Numbered from the stretch's first letter, positions 7,862 to 17,985 are shown. The stretch is DNA of 64,000 nt from Halapricum salinum (GCF_004799665.1 NZ_CP031310.1:2286887-2350886), one strand, 5' to 3'. Notes: generated by a model from the letters alone, not told the origin. A program made the numbers and translations.

Positions 7862-9043
7862 TCACCTGTCCCGCGTGACGACCTCGCCCGGCGTCGTCGA
7901 CGCCCCGGTCGAGAGCGTGACGCCGGCGTTCAGGCTCGTGTTGATCCCGGTCTTGACGCCGTCGCCGACCACGACCCCGAACTTCCGTCGCCCCGTCGAG
8001 ACGCGGTCGCCCTTGACTGTGAGCCGCACGTCGCCACCGTCGTGACGCAGGTTCGCCACGTTCGTCCCCGCGCCGAAGTTCACGTCTCGCCCGAGCACGC
8101 TGTCGCCCACGTAGGAGAGATGTGGGACGTTGCTGTCGGCCATCACGACTGTGTTCTTCAGTTCGACGCTCTGGCCCACGTGGGTGTCTTCCCCGAGGAG
8201 GGTCGCGCCACGAACGTAGGCGTTCGGGCCGAGGGTCGCGCTCGAGCGAACGAGTGCGGGGCCTTCGATCACGACGCCCGGTTCGACGGTCGCGCCCTCC
8301 TCGACGACGACTGTGCCCCGGAGGTCGGCGTCGTCGCTGACCTCGCCGTCGATCCGGCGGTCGAGGTCGCCGAGCTTCCACTCATTGGCTTCCAGCAGTT
8401 CCCAGGGCCGACCGACGTCGAGCCAGCGGTCGAGTTCGACGGGCGTCACGTCGTACTCGTCGATCACCCGCGCCACGACGTCGGTGATCTCGTACTCGCC
8501 GCGCTCGCTCTCGGGGACGTCCAGCCACTCGCGAGTCTCGGCGGGAAAGACGTACGCACCCGTGTTCGCGAGGTCAGTCGGCGGGTCGGTCGGCTTCTCG
8601 ACGATACTCGAAACGAACTCACCCTCGACGGAAATGACGCCGTAGTTCGAGGGGTCAGCGACCTGGAAGGTCGCCAGCGCCGGCCCCGAGGAGAAGAGCG
8701 ATTCGATTGATTCGGGGTCGTAGAGGTTGTCGCCGTTGAGGACGGCGAATTCGCCGTCGAGGTACTCCTCCGCAGCGCGGACGGCGTCGGCCGTTCCGTC
8801 CTGAGACTCCTGGATGGCGAAGGTGACTGGGACGCCGCGGTAGTTCTCCCCGAAGTAGTCCCGTACTTCGTCGGCTTCGTAGCCGACGACGACGATCAGT
8901 TCGTCCGCGCCGGCGTCGACGGCTGCGTCGGCGGTGTGGGCCAGCAAGGGCCGGTCTGCGACCGGGAGCATCGGCTTCGGCAGCGAGTCGGTCAGCGGTC
9001 GCATACGGGTTCCCTGGCCTGCAGCGAGAAGCACTGCTTGCAT
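7862..9043 (-). CDS. Bifunctional sugar-1-phosphate nucleotidylyltransferase/acyltransferase (GlmU-like)
   Basis: This 393-residue protein starts MQAVLLAAGQGTRMRPLTDS, the nucleotidylyltransferase signature, followed by LPKPMLPVADRP and the metal-site segment AVLNGDNLYD. From about residue 250 it becomes a left-handed beta-helix of hexapeptide repeats (for example VEPGVVIEGPALV and the segment SYVGDSVLGRDVNFGAGT), the acyltransferase half. Archaeal relatives make UDP-N-acetylglucosamine or related nucleotide sugars. The open frame continues upstream to 9439, but that extension is Arg-rich and out of character; 9043 is the clear start. The exact sugar is uncertain (glucose-1-P or glucosamine-1-P). 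Confidence 0.9.
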   Translation of the reverse strand: MQAVLLAAGQGTRMRPLTDSLPKPMLPVADRPLLAHTADAAVDAGADELIVVVGYEADEVRDYFGENYRGVPVTFAIQESQDGTADAVRAAEEYLDGEFAVLNGDNLYDPESIESLFSSGPALATFQVADPSNYGVISVEGEFVSSIVEKPTDPPTDLANTGAYVFPAETREWLDVPESERGEYEITDVVARVIDEYDVTPVELDRWLDVGRPWELLEANEWKLGDLDRRIDGEVSDDADLRGTVVVEEGATVEPGVVIEGPALVRSSATLGPNAYVRGATLLGEDTHVGQSVELKNTVVMADSNVPHLSYVGDSVLGRDVNFGAGTNVANLRHDGGDVRLTVKGDRVSTGRRKFGVVVGDGVKTGINTSLNAGVTLSTGASTTPGEVVTRDR

Positions 9044-9150
9044 GTCAGACACGCCACGGCGAGGGGGCAAAACTCCGACGATGAACCCCCAGTCGAGGCA
9101 AGCTACGGGGTCGGGGGAAACACGAATGTGCGTCGAGCGGAGACGTAGGC

Positions 9151-11409
9151 GTGATGAGCGAGTCGCGTCGCCTGTTGCAGGTCGATTCCGACGACGCCGT
9201 TCGAGAGCAGACGGCGACCGTCGTTCGGGAGGCGACCGCGTTCGAGTACGAGGGCGTCTCGACGGCACAAGCGGCCCTCTCGCGGCTGTCGTCGTCGACG
9301 TTCGACTGCGTGGTGACAGCCGCCCAACTTCCCGAGCGCGACGGCGTCGCGTTGCTCGACTCGATCCGTGCGGAACACGACGACGTCGCGGTCGTGTTCT
9401 GTGACGACGTTTCCGACCCCACTGTGCCGGCCAGCGCACTCAACCGCGGTGCTGACGGCTACGTCCACCGTGACGAGGAGGACTGGCCGCAGGAACTCCT
9501 CGAACGAGTCCACGACGCGGCCAGGACGCGCCGTGAACGGAGAGACCATCGGCGGGCGTCGTCGATCCTCGATTCGTTGTTCGAACAGGTCCCCGAGCAC
9601 ATCCACCTCTACGTCAAAGACGAGACGGGAACGCATATCCGGGTGACCGACACGCTCTTCGACGCGGACATGCTCCTGGGCAAGCCCGACTACGAGGTCG
9701 TCGGTGTTCCCCCGGGCGAGTGTGAGACCTATCAGGACGACCTGGAGGTGATCGACACCGGCGAGCGGGTCGTCGACCGCGAGGAGCGCTCGCCGCTGTA
9801 CGAGAAGTGGTTCTCGACCTGGAAGGTCCCGTGGCGCGACGACGGCTCGGTCGCCGGACTGATCGGGTTCACCGAGGACATCACCGAGCGCAAACGCTAC
9901 GAGCAACGACTGGAGCGACTCACCGAGCGCTTCGAGCTCGCAGTGGCAGTCACGGGCGTCGGCGTCGTCGACTGGGATCTCAACTCCCGGGACGTCAATT
10001 TTCACGGCGCAGCCGCCGCGATTCTCGGGTTGGACGATCGGGCGACGCTGTCGCCGTCGACGCTACGTGACCAGGTCCATCCCGAGGACGTGAACGCGAT
10101 CGATCGACTGGTCGATCCCGGCGACGCCAGCGAGATCGACGTCGAGTTCCGCGTTCCGAGCGTCGCGGGGTGGCGCTGGGTCCAACTGACGGGTGAGTGC
10201 CGGACCGACGAGGCGGGCGTCCCCGAACGAGTGATCGGGATCGTGGCCGACACGACCGAGCGAAAGGAACGCCAGCGCGCGCGGACTCGCCATCGCAAGC
10301 GGATCACCGCACTGCACGACGTGGCAGCCGCGCTCCAGCACTGTGACACCAGGACGGCGGTCTGTGAGCGGACGATCGAGGCCGCGGACGACGTCCTGGC
10401 GTTCGACCAGTGTGCGATCATGCTCCGGGAGGGCGACCGACTCCCGATCGAAGCCAGTTCCGAGGGGCTCGACGTCGACGCGATCGATCCGCTCGCCGTC
10501 GACGAAGGACTCGCGGGGCAGTGTTTCCAGCAGGGAAGCGCCTCGACTGCTCCGGACATCCGCGAGAACGACATCGCGAGGTATCGAGACGACTGCCGGA
10601 GCGTGCTCAGCGTCCCCGTGGGCGAGCACGGCGTCTTCCAGGCAATCTCGGCGGAGGTCGACCACTTCGACGCGGACGACCTGGAACTGGCGGAGCTGTT
10701 GCTCACCCACACCGCGACGGCGCTGACCCGACTCGACCGCGAGCGGGAACTCGAGCGTCAGACCGAGCGTCTCCAGCGCCAGAACGACCGTCTCGATCGC
10801 TTCGCTTCGATCGTCAGCCACGACCTCAGGAACCCGCTGGAGGTCGCTCGCGGTCACCTCGACCTCTCGGAAGCCGACGACGAGCACCTCGATCGCGTGG
10901 CCGCCATGCACGAGCGTATGGACGAACTGCTGGAGGACCTGCTGACGCTCGCTCGCGAGGGTGACCGCGTGACCGACACCGAACGGATCGAACTGGAATC
11001 GCTCGCAGCGCAGTGCTGGCAGAGTGTCGAGACCGACGGCGCAACCCTCGACGTCGCGGGGACACTGTCGTTCGGGGCCGACCCCAGCGGTGTCCAGCAA
11101 CTCCTGGAGAATCTCTACCGGAATTCGGTCGAGCACGCCGCGACGGCCGACGATCCGTCGGTGACGATCCGGGTCGGGCCGCTGGAGGACGGCTTTTTCC
11201 TCGAAGACGATGGCCCGGGGATCGCCCCGGAGATCCGTGATCGAATCTTCGAGCCCGGGTTCTCGACGGACGAGACGGGGACCGGCTACGGCCTGTCGAT
11301 CGTCGCCGAGATTGCCGAGAGTCACGACTGGACGATCTCCGTCGGCGAGAGCGACGACGGCGGTGTTCGCTTCGAGATCACCGGTGTCGATGTCGTGGGA
11401 TGCGAGTGA
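9151..11409 (+). CDS. Hybrid sensor histidine kinase with a degenerate receiver
   Basis: This 752-residue cytoplasmic protein contains a receiver-like domain (1-125), two PAS domains (about 135-255 and 260-375, each ending in an ITER/TTER PAC segment), a GAF domain (about 385-530), a HisKA domain with phosphoacceptor His557 in FASIVSHDLRNP, and an HATPase with N box ENLYRNSVEH, G1 EDDGPGI and G2 GTGYGLSIV. No membrane segments are seen, so it senses an internal signal. In the receiver the phosphoacceptor position reads VVTAAQLPE, with Ala57 instead of Asp, and the conserved Lys is replaced, so that domain is probably not phosphorylated. The start may be at the first or second Met. Confidence 0.9.
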   Translation: MMSESRRLLQVDSDDAVREQTATVVREATAFEYEGVSTAQAALSRLSSSTFDCVVTAAQLPERDGVALLDSIRAEHDDVAVVFCDDVSDPTVPASALNRGADGYVHRDEEDWPQELLERVHDAARTRRERRDHRRASSILDSLFEQVPEHIHLYVKDETGTHIRVTDTLFDADMLLGKPDYEVVGVPPGECETYQDDLEVIDTGERVVDREERSPLYEKWFSTWKVPWRDDGSVAGLIGFTEDITERKRYEQRLERLTERFELAVAVTGVGVVDWDLNSRDVNFHGAAAAILGLDDRATLSPSTLRDQVHPEDVNAIDRLVDPGDASEIDVEFRVPSVAGWRWVQLTGECRTDEAGVPERVIGIVADTTERKERQRARTRHRKRITALHDVAAALQHCDTRTAVCERTIEAADDVLAFDQCAIMLREGDRLPIEASSEGLDVDAIDPLAVDEGLAGQCFQQGSASTAPDIRENDIARYRDDCRSVLSVPVGEHGVFQAISAEVDHFDADDLELAELLLTHTATALTRLDRERELERQTERLQRQNDRLDRFASIVSHDLRNPLEVARGHLDLSEADDEHLDRVAAMHERMDELLEDLLTLAREGDRVTDTERIELESLAAQCWQSVETDGATLDVAGTLSFGADPSGVQQLLENLYRNSVEHAATADDPSVTIRVGPLEDGFFLEDDGPGIAPEIRDRIFEPGFSTDETGTGYGLSIVAEIAESHDWTISVGESDDGGVRFEITGVDVVGCE

Positions 11410-11473
11410 GTGACCCCGTTCGACGGACTCCTTCTCCAGAAAACATTTGATACTGATGTCGGGCGAGGCTAGT

Positions 11474-11893
11474 ATGGCTGCCGTCCTCCTCCGGGTGCTG
11501 GCGCTCGTCGTACTTGCCGTGACCGCAGGCTGTGTTTCGACGGACGCCGGACAGGCGCCCACAGTCGAGGAGACGGACACGCTGGAGGGGCCGACACAGA
11601 CCGACGCGCCGACGCTGACGACGATGGAGTACCCCTACGGGACCCAGTTCGTCTCCGTCGAGCGGGTCGACGCGAGCGTCGCGCCGCCGCTGTCGGATGC
11701 TGAGTCGGCGCGGTTCGAGAACCTGACTCGGACCCGTCGGGAGACGTTCCTGCGAGCGCTTGATGCGGACGGGGGCCTCACGTTTCGACCCAGCGACGAG
11801 CGATCGAATCCGTTCGGCTTCGGCGAGAGTGACCGTCCCGAGTACGTCCGCTACGAAGGCACGTGGTATCTCGTCGCCGTCGGTATCGTGTGA
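11474..11893 (+). CDS. Predicted lipoprotein of unknown function
   Basis: The 139-residue product begins MAAVLLRVLALVVLAVTAGC, a hydrophobic signal ending in a lipobox (VTAGC), so it is probably exported and lipid-anchored. The mature part is short, Thr-rich at first, then contains segments such as YVRYEGTWYLVAVGIV that look like a small beta domain. Two in-frame ATGs upstream (11447, 11456) would place charged residues before the signal; 11474 gives the cleaner signal peptide. I do not recognise the family. Confidence 0.6.
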   Translation: MAAVLLRVLALVVLAVTAGCVSTDAGQAPTVEETDTLEGPTQTDAPTLTTMEYPYGTQFVSVERVDASVAPPLSDAESARFENLTRTRRETFLRALDADGGLTFRPSDERSNPFGFGESDRPEYVRYEGTWYLVAVGIV

Positions 11894-12048
11894 GATCCCA
11901 CATCGCGCTTTCGATAATTACGCCGAGAGGCAAAGCCATATGGGTTCGAACGCTCGGGCAGTAACCGGACGTGGTTTCGGTCTGGGCCGCCATGCGAGCA
12001 CCTCCCTCGGAACGCTTTTCGGTCCGACTCGCGTACACGTATCTAACA

Positions 12049-12495
12049 ATGGGTATCGGAGGCTCGGATATGTACCGCCAGCAGATCCTCGATCACTACA
12101 AGAACCCGCGTAACTACGGGGAGATCGAGGACGCGACGTTCACCCACGTCGGCGAGAACCCGATGTGTGGCGACACCATCGAGATGGACATCGTCTTGGA
12201 CGACGACGAGGACACCATCGAGCACGTGGCCTTCCGCGGAGACGGCTGTGCCATCTCCCAGGCCTCGGCGTCGATGCTCTCGGAGAAGCTGCAGGGGATG
12301 TCCGTCGAGGACCTCGAAGCTCTGGATCGCGACGACGTCATCGACATGCTCGGCGTCGACATCTCGCCGATGCGAGTCAAGTGTGCAGTCCTCGCTGAGA
12401 AAGTCGCCCAGGACGGCGCGGAGATCTACTTCGGCGAGAAGGATCTGGACAAGACGCGAACTGAGGAAGACGACCCGGACGTTCCTGAGGAGTAG
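12049..12495 (+). CDS. sufU: Fe-S cluster assembly scaffold, SufU/IscU family
   Basis: This 148-residue protein contains the scaffold family's key residues: the first Cys with adjacent Asp in NPMCGDTIEMD, the second in FRGDGCAISQAS, and the third in PMRVKCAVLAEK. MYRQQILDHYKNPRNYGE is the family N-terminus. It assembles iron-sulfur clusters from sulfur supplied by a SufS-type cysteine desulfurase, which is not encoded in this window. The frame is open upstream to 11971; MGIGGSDMYRQQ at 12049 matches haloarchaeal homologues, and a start at 12070 is also possible. Confidence 0.9.
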   Translation: MGIGGSDMYRQQILDHYKNPRNYGEIEDATFTHVGENPMCGDTIEMDIVLDDDEDTIEHVAFRGDGCAISQASASMLSEKLQGMSVEDLEALDRDDVIDMLGVDISPMRVKCAVLAEKVAQDGAEIYFGEKDLDKTRTEEDDPDVPEE

Positions 12496-12572
12496 CCGAC
12501 CAATTCTCGATCTACGGGAGCGCTTCTCACACTATCGAAACGAACACCGTCCAGCGAGCGGTAGGCACTCGT

Positions 12573-13064
12573 ATGGTCACTGTCCGTGAAGCGACCGAGC
12601 GCGATTCCGACGCGATGCTCGATCTTCACGTCGCCTCGATCCGCGCGTTCGGTCCCGACGCGTACGACGACGGCCAGGTCGACGCCTGGGCGTACACTGA
12701 GGGCGGCCCGTCGTATCCGATCGACGATCCGGGCCACGTCGTCGTGGTCGCCGAAGCCGCCGACGGACCACTCGTGGGGTTCGGCGACGTCTCGCCATCC
12801 GAGAACGAACTGTACGCGGTGTACGTCCATCCCGACCATGCTCGGGTGGGCGTCGGGACAGCGATTCTCGACTGTCTCGAACGGACGGCTCGCCAGCGTG
12901 GTGCCGACTACCTCGAACTGACTGCCTCGAAGAACGCCGTCGGCTTCTACGAGCAGGCTACCTACGAGCGACTCGGCCTGGTCGAACACGAACCCAGCGG
13001 GCCCCACGACGTGACGCTGGAGTGTGTCCGGATGCGGAAATCGTTCGACCGCGTGACTGAGTGA
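12573..13064 (+). CDS. GNAT-family N-acetyltransferase
   Basis: This is a 163-residue single-domain GNAT. The acetyl-CoA motif A appears as YAVYVHPDHARVGVGTAILD (a VxPxxxRxGxG loop) near residues 85-105, followed by the motif B-like region ELTASKNAVGFYEQATYERLG. The acceptor substrate cannot be predicted. It lies 77 bases after the sufU gene on the same strand with its own likely promoter. Confidence 0.88.
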   Translation: MVTVREATERDSDAMLDLHVASIRAFGPDAYDDGQVDAWAYTEGGPSYPIDDPGHVVVVAEAADGPLVGFGDVSPSENELYAVYVHPDHARVGVGTAILDCLERTARQRGADYLELTASKNAVGFYEQATYERLGLVEHEPSGPHDVTLECVRMRKSFDRVTE

Positions 13065-13109
13065 CACACCTCCAGCAGGGTTTTCAGGCCCGGTGACGCC
13101 ACTGTTTCT

Positions 13110-13874
13110 ATGACCGCCGACGCGAACCAGTGGGACCCCGACGACTACGACGAGCGTCACAGTTTCGTCTACGAGCGCAGCGTCGACCTGCTCGAGGTAC
13201 TCGACCCCCAACCCGGTGAACGCGTCCTCGACCTGGGCTGTGGCACGGGTCATCTCACTCACGATATCGCTGAACGCGGCGCTGACGCCGTCGGAATCGA
13301 CGCCGATCCCGAGATGATCGCCCAGGCTCGCGAGACGTATCCCGACCTCGACTTTCGACTGGCCGACGCCCGCAAATTCACGCTCGAATCGGCTGTGGAG
13401 GCCGTCTTCTCCAACGCCGCACTCCACTGGATTCCCGGCGTTGATCATGATGCGGTGCTCGACCACGTAGCCGACGCGCTCGCCGCGGATGGTCGTTTCG
13501 TCGCGGAGCTGGGCGGCCACGGCAACGTCGCGTCGATCACGAGCGCGCTCGAAGCCGAACTCACAGCTCGCGGCCACGACTTCGAGCACCCGTGGTACTT
13601 CCCGTCGACCGGCGCGTACGCGTCGCGACTGGAGCAGGCGGGCTTCGAAGTCCAGAATGTACGACTGTTCGATCGACCGACCACACTCGAAGGCGAGGAC
13701 GGCCTGCGAAACTGGATCGAGATGTTCGGCGATTCGTTCTTCGAGGGTGTCTCCGACGAGGAATGCGAGGCGATTCTCGACGGTGTGGCGGGTCGACTGC
13801 GCGAATCGCACTACGACGGCGAGGATTGGACTGCGGACTACCGGCGACTTCGGGTGCGGGCTGTGCTCGACTAG
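13110..13874 (+). CDS. Class I SAM-dependent methyltransferase
   Basis: This 254-residue enzyme has the SAM-binding motif I VLDLGCGTGHLTHDIA, an acidic motif II (GIDADPEMI) and the segment FSNAALHWI, which is typical of the trans-aconitate methyltransferase-like group. The substrate is not determined by the sequence. Its stop overlaps the stop region of the convergent gene by 4 bases. Confidence 0.88.
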   Translation: MTADANQWDPDDYDERHSFVYERSVDLLEVLDPQPGERVLDLGCGTGHLTHDIAERGADAVGIDADPEMIAQARETYPDLDFRLADARKFTLESAVEAVFSNAALHWIPGVDHDAVLDHVADALAADGRFVAELGGHGNVASITSALEAELTARGHDFEHPWYFPSTGAYASRLEQAGFEVQNVRLFDRPTTLEGEDGLRNWIEMFGDSFFEGVSDEECEAILDGVAGRLRESHYDGEDWTADYRRLRVRAVLD

Positions 13875-14236
13875 GCCGGCCCGTCGACCAGCGTCGTCTC
13901 CCCGTCGGCGTGTGTCACCGCTACCGTGTGGCGGGTGTGACGAGCGTGCGTCTCGGCCCATCGCCGGGCGGCTGACTCTTCCAGGCGCTGGACTTCTTCC
14001 GGGCAGTTTCGACACTCCGCCTGCCAGGTCGATATCCCGTCCGGAAAGTGGCCTGTATGGCGCTGGTGGTCGAGCGCGAACTGCTCGACGGCCAGATTCC
14101 CGACGGCCATCTCGTCGAGTTCGTAGTCCAGATCCCACGCGCGGCCACAGCGCTCGCAGGCGATCGTCGGCGTGTCGTCGACGGCGTCGGGATCGCTCGG
14201 GGCGTCCGGCTCGGGATCATCGGAGTCGCTGGGCAT
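13871..14236 (-). CDS. Haloarchaeal Cys-pair protein, probably zinc-binding
   Basis: This 121-residue protein has an acidic Asp/Pro-rich N-terminus, then CERCGRAW and a second pair CRNCPEEV about 50 residues later, with several His between (LDHQRHTGHFPDG). This suggests one zinc site formed by two Cys knuckles. I do not recognise a named family. It is transcribed leftward after cdc48 (67 bases away) and converges on the methyltransferase with a 4-base overlap of the ends. Confidence 0.7.
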   Translation of the reverse strand: MPSDSDDPEPDAPSDPDAVDDTPTIACERCGRAWDLDYELDEMAVGNLAVEQFALDHQRHTGHFPDGISTWQAECRNCPEEVQRLEESAARRWAETHARHTRHTVAVTHADGETTLVDGPA

Positions 14237-14303
14237 ACCCAGGCTGGGGGTCGCAGGGTCTTGAATCTGGAGCCTTTCGGTCGCGAAAACGAAGCGTCGA
14301 CGT

Positions 14304-16529
14304 CTACTGGAATCCGATCCGGCCGGAGCCGCGCTGACGGTCCATCTCGCGGCCGCCGCCGCGGAACTCGTCTTCCATCTTCTCGAAGTAGTCGCGGATG
14401 TCGTCGGTGATCGTCGGCCGCACGCTTTCGAGTGCCGACCGGAAATGTTTCATCTCGACCTCCTCGGCGTCGTCGTCGGCCCGGAGGGCCTCGATGGCCG
14501 CTTCCCGTGAGATCGACTCCAGATCCGACCCGACGTAGCCCTCGGTGATCTCGGCGATCTCGCGCAGGCTCACGTCCGGGGCCAGCGGCGTGTCGTCGGT
14601 GTGGATCTTCATGATCTGCTCGCGACCATCGACGTCCGGCTCGCCGATGTTGATCAGGCGGTCGAACCGCCCCGAACGGATGAGGGCGGGGTCGATCATG
14701 TCCGGGCGGTTAGTCGCGCCGATGACCATCACGTCTTCCATCTCTTCGAGGCCGTCCATCTCCGTCAGGAGCTGATTGACGACGCGCTCGGAGACGTTGC
14801 TCCCGACTTCGCCGCCTCGTCCCGGTGCAAGCGAGTCGAGTTCGTCGAAGAAGATCACGGTGGGTGCGACCTGCCGTGCCTTCCGGAAGGTCTGCCTGAT
14901 GGCCTTCTCGGACTCACCGACCCACTTCGAGAGGAGCTGCGGACCCCGAACGCTGATGAAGTTGGCGTCGGTCTCGTTGGCGACAGCTTTGGCCATCAGC
15001 GTCTTGCCCGTCCCGGGCGGGCCGTACAGCAGGACGCCCGCCGGTGGCTCGACGCCCATGCGCTCGAACTTTTCTGGACTATTCATCGGCCACTCGACGC
15101 TCTCTTTGACCTGGCTCTTGGCCTCGTCGAGGCCACCGACGTGATCCCAGGAGATCTTCGGCAGCTCGACGAGGACTTCGCGCATCGCGCTCGGACTCAC
15201 CTCGTTGAGTGCGCCGCGGAAGTCCTCGCGCTTGATGATCATCCGATCGATCAGACTCGGCGGGATGTCCTCCTCGTCCAGATCGATCTCCGGCAAGTAC
15301 CTGCGGAGGGCTTTCATCGCCGCTTCCTTCGTCAGGGACTCGATGTCCGCGCCGACGAAGCCGTGGGTCTCGTCCGCGAGACGCGGGAGTTCGACGTCGT
15401 CCGAAAGGGGCATTCCGCGGGTGTGGATCTGGAGGATCTCCTCCCGTCCGACTTCGTCGGGAACGCCGATTTCGATCTCGCGGTCGAACCGGCCGGGTCG
15501 ACGCAGGGCAGGGTCGACGCTGTCGACTCGATTCGTAGCCGCGATCACGATGACCTGGCCCCGGGATTCGAGGCCGTCCATCATCGTCAGCAACTGGGCG
15601 ACGACGCGGCGCTCGACCTCGCCGGTGACGTCCTCGCGCTTGGGCGCGATGGAGTCCAGTTCGTCGATGAAGATGATCGACGGGGACTCCTCGGTCGCGT
15701 CCTCGAAGATCTCGCGTAACTGTTGTTCGGACTCACCGTAGTACTTCGAGATGATCTCCGGGCCGGCGATAGAGAAGAAACTGGCGGAGGTCTCGTTGGC
15801 CACCGCCTTCGCAAGGAGGGTCTTACCCGTGCCGGGCGGGCCGTGCAGCAGGACCCCCTGTGGCGGCTCGATGCCCAGCTTCTTGAAGATCTGGGGGTGT
15901 TTCATCGGCAGTTCGACCATCTCCCGCACCCGTTGAATCTCGTTCTGGAGGCCGCCGATGTCCTCGTAGGTGATGCCGCCGCCGGTCTTCTCGAACCCGG
16001 AGATGGGTTCCTCGCGCAACTCGACGTCGGTGTCCTCGGTGATGAGCGCGACGCCGTCGGGCTCGGTCTCCACCGCGATGAGCGGGATCGCTTGCCCGGG
16101 CGAGCGCATGAACGGGTGGTTGGTCGAGGACATCACGGGGACGATGTCACGCTCGACGACCGGTCGCTTGAGGATCTGGCGTTTGACCATGCCCGCGGCG
16201 TCGCTGCCGAACTGGACGCTGGCTTCCTCGGGCGGTGCGAGGACGAGTTTCTCTGCCTTCTCTGCTTCTGCCTTTCTGATGGTGACGCGCTCGCCGATCC
16301 CGACGTCCGCGTTCTGACGGGTGAAGCCGTCGATGCGCACGGTGTCGGTGTTCCAGTCCTGGCGGTCGGCGCGCCAGACCTTGGCGGCGGTCGTGTCCCC
16401 ACCCTCTATCTCGATGATGTCACCGGGGGAGAGTTTGAGATGCAACAGGGTGTCGGGGTCGAGGCGCGCGATGCCTCTGCCCGAGTCGTTCGGGTAGGCT
16501 TTCGCGACCTCTAGTTGAACTTCGTTCAT
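14304..16529 (-). CDS. cdc48: Cdc48/VAT-type AAA+ ATPase
   Basis: This 741-residue protein unfolds proteins for quality control and for delivery to the proteasome. It has an N-terminal double-psi barrel domain (residues 1-185), then two AAA modules, D1 and D2, each with Walker [10 protein letters not shown] and Walker [11 protein letters not shown] / [10 protein letters not shown], and sensor segments [19 protein letters not shown] and [14 protein letters not shown]. The length and order match archaeal VAT. The tail is Gly/Arg-rich ([20 protein letters not shown]). The gene stands alone, divergent from the radical SAM gene across 432 bases. Confidence 0.97.
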   Translation of the reverse strand: MNEVQLEVAKAYPNDSGRGIARLDPDTLLHLKLSPGDIIEIEGGDTTAAKVWRADRQDWNTDTVRIDGFTRQNADVGIGERVTIRKAEAEKAEKLVLAPPEEASVQFGSDAAGMVKRQILKRPVVERDIVPVMSSTNHPFMRSPGQAIPLIAVETEPDGVALITEDTDVELREEPISGFEKTGGGITYEDIGGLQNEIQRVREMVELPMKHPQIFKKLGIEPPQGVLLHGPPGTGKTLLAKAVANETSASFFSIAGPEIISKYYGESEQQLREIFEDATEESPSIIFIDELDSIAPKREDVTGEVERRVVAQLLTMMDGLESRGQVIVIAATNRVDSVDPALRRPGRFDREIEIGVPDEVGREEILQIHTRGMPLSDDVELPRLADETHGFVGADIESLTKEAAMKALRRYLPEIDLDEEDIPPSLIDRMIIKREDFRGALNEVSPSAMREVLVELPKISWDHVGGLDEAKSQVKESVEWPMNSPEKFERMGVEPPAGVLLYGPPGTGKTLMAKAVANETDANFISVRGPQLLSKWVGESEKAIRQTFRKARQVAPTVIFFDELDSLAPGRGGEVGSNVSERVVNQLLTEMDGLEEMEDVMVIGATNRPDMIDPALIRSGRFDRLINIGEPDVDGREQIMKIHTDDTPLAPDVSLREIAEITEGYVGSDLESISREAAIEALRADDDAEEVEMKHFRSALESVRPTITDDIRDYFEKMEDEFRGGGREMDRQRGSGRIGFQ

Positions 16530-16631
16530 AGGTGAGCGTCGATGTGATAGACTGGGGCATACCGGGAGATATGCTTTTTGCTACCGGCGGCCGGAGCGTG
16601 GTGGCGGCGGGCTTTTATGTGAGGAGTTATC

Positions 16632-16838
16632 ATGGCTCGGCTTCTCTCGTCGGTTCGGGGTTGTTTCTGGTTCAGACAGCCCGGGAACGCCCTCGACTCG
16701 CTGGCTAGGAACCGGAGACTTTCCCGTGAACACCAACGCAGGAAAGCCCTCGACTCGCTGACGGTCTCTCTGCCGGATATCCTCACTTCGTTCAGATAGG
16801 GCCGACAGAGCGCCCGCGAGCGTGGTGAGGGCGTTCCC
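16632..16838. repeat. Small direct and inverted repeats in the cdc48-radical SAM gap
   Basis: The 432-base gap 16530-16961 has no convincing gene. It contains a 14-base direct repeat CCCTCGACTCGCTG (16690-16703 and 16747-16760) and a 12-base inverted repeat GGGAACGCCCTC / GAGGGCGTTCCC (16683-16694 and 16827-16838). A 55-codon frame from 16632 to 16799 spans the direct repeats and would encode NALDSLARNRRLSRE and a diverged copy KALDSLTVSLPD; it is basic, unlike most proteins here, and may be spurious. The block could be a remnant of a mobile element. Confidence 0.4.
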
Positions 16839-16961
16839 GAGTCGTTGTTCACGGTACTGCCTCCGAGTCCAAGCAAGAGTAGTGCGAACGATCCACAGAG
16901 ATGTCGAGAACACTTTCGCACGACTTTTGAGGCTGCCCCCGATAACAAGGGTAACTAACCG

Positions 16962-17957
16962 ATGATCTCCAAGGGCTGCGAACAGTGTGCCAACGGCGGC
17001 AAGATGGTCATCTTCGTCTACGGCTACTGTGACCAGCGGGACTGTTTCTACTGTCCCCTCGGAGAGAACCGCAAGAACGTCACCGACGTCTACGCCAACG
17101 AGCGCAAGGTCGAGGAAGACCAGGACATCATCGAGGAAGCAAAGCGGATGGACGCCCTCGGCTCCTCGATCACCGGCGGCGAACCCCAGGAAGTGATGGA
17201 CCGCACCTGCCGGTACCTCTCCCTCCTCAAAGAGGAGTTCGGCGAGGATCACCACACCCACCTCTACACCGGGATCACGGGCGGCCGCGAGAACATGCGC
17301 CGCCTCGCCGAAGCAGGGCTGGACGAGATCCGCTTCCACCCACCCTACGAGCAGTGGGGCGATCTGCATGGAACCGAGTGGGAAGAGATCCTCTACATCG
17401 CTCGCGAGGAAGGTCTGACCCCGGCGTTCGAGATCCCGGGCATCCGCCCCGAGACGGAGTTCCTCGACTTCCTGGACGAGGGCGCGGCGGACTTCTGTAA
17501 CATCAACGAGTTCGAGATGTCCGACGGCAACTACCGCCGGATGCAGGAGGAGGGCTTCGAACTCCGCGAGGGGCACATGAGCGCCGTCGACGGCGACCGC
17601 GAGGAAATCCTCGACGTGATGGGCGACCACGAGAAAGTCTACTTCTGTACGAGCGTCTTCAAGGATGCCGCCCAGCACCGCCGTCGCCTCAAGCGGATGG
17701 CCCGCAACGTCCGTCGCCCCTTCGACGAGATCACCGACGACGGGACCATCGTCTACGGCAAGACCACCGCCGAACCCGAACTGTTCGAGGAGCTGGACGT
17801 GCCCGGGGAGTTCTACACAGTGAAATCGAATCACGTCGAGGTGGCTTGGTGGCTCCTCGAAGAGATGGTCGAAGAGGGTGATCTGGAACGCGGGGAGATC
17901 GTCGAGCAGTACCCGACCGTGGAAGGGACAGTTGTAGAGCGGACGCCGGTGGCATAA
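16962..17957 (+). CDS. Radical SAM protein
   Basis: This 331-residue protein has a radical SAM cluster motif in YGYCDQRDCFYCPLG (C-x4-C-x2-C spacing, slightly wider than the canonical C-x3-C-x2-C) and the GGEP motif in SSITGGEPQEV. Further features are FHPPYEQW and a C-terminal hydrophobic/acidic region. The first Cys pair (CEQCANGGKM) near the N-terminus could bind metal or be part of the fold. The reaction is unknown. Its last 17 codons and the downstream terminator reappear as a diverged copy at 18094-18206. Confidence 0.85.
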   Translation: MISKGCEQCANGGKMVIFVYGYCDQRDCFYCPLGENRKNVTDVYANERKVEEDQDIIEEAKRMDALGSSITGGEPQEVMDRTCRYLSLLKEEFGEDHHTHLYTGITGGRENMRRLAEAGLDEIRFHPPYEQWGDLHGTEWEEILYIAREEGLTPAFEIPGIRPETEFLDFLDEGAADFCNINEFEMSDGNYRRMQEEGFELREGHMSAVDGDREEILDVMGDHEKVYFCTSVFKDAAQHRRRLKRMARNVRRPFDEITDDGTIVYGKTTAEPELFEELDVPGEFYTVKSNHVEVAWWLLEEMVEEGDLERGEIVEQYPTVEGTVVERTPVA

Positions 17958-17985
17958 CGTACGGCGAACGAAGTGAGCCGTTTCA

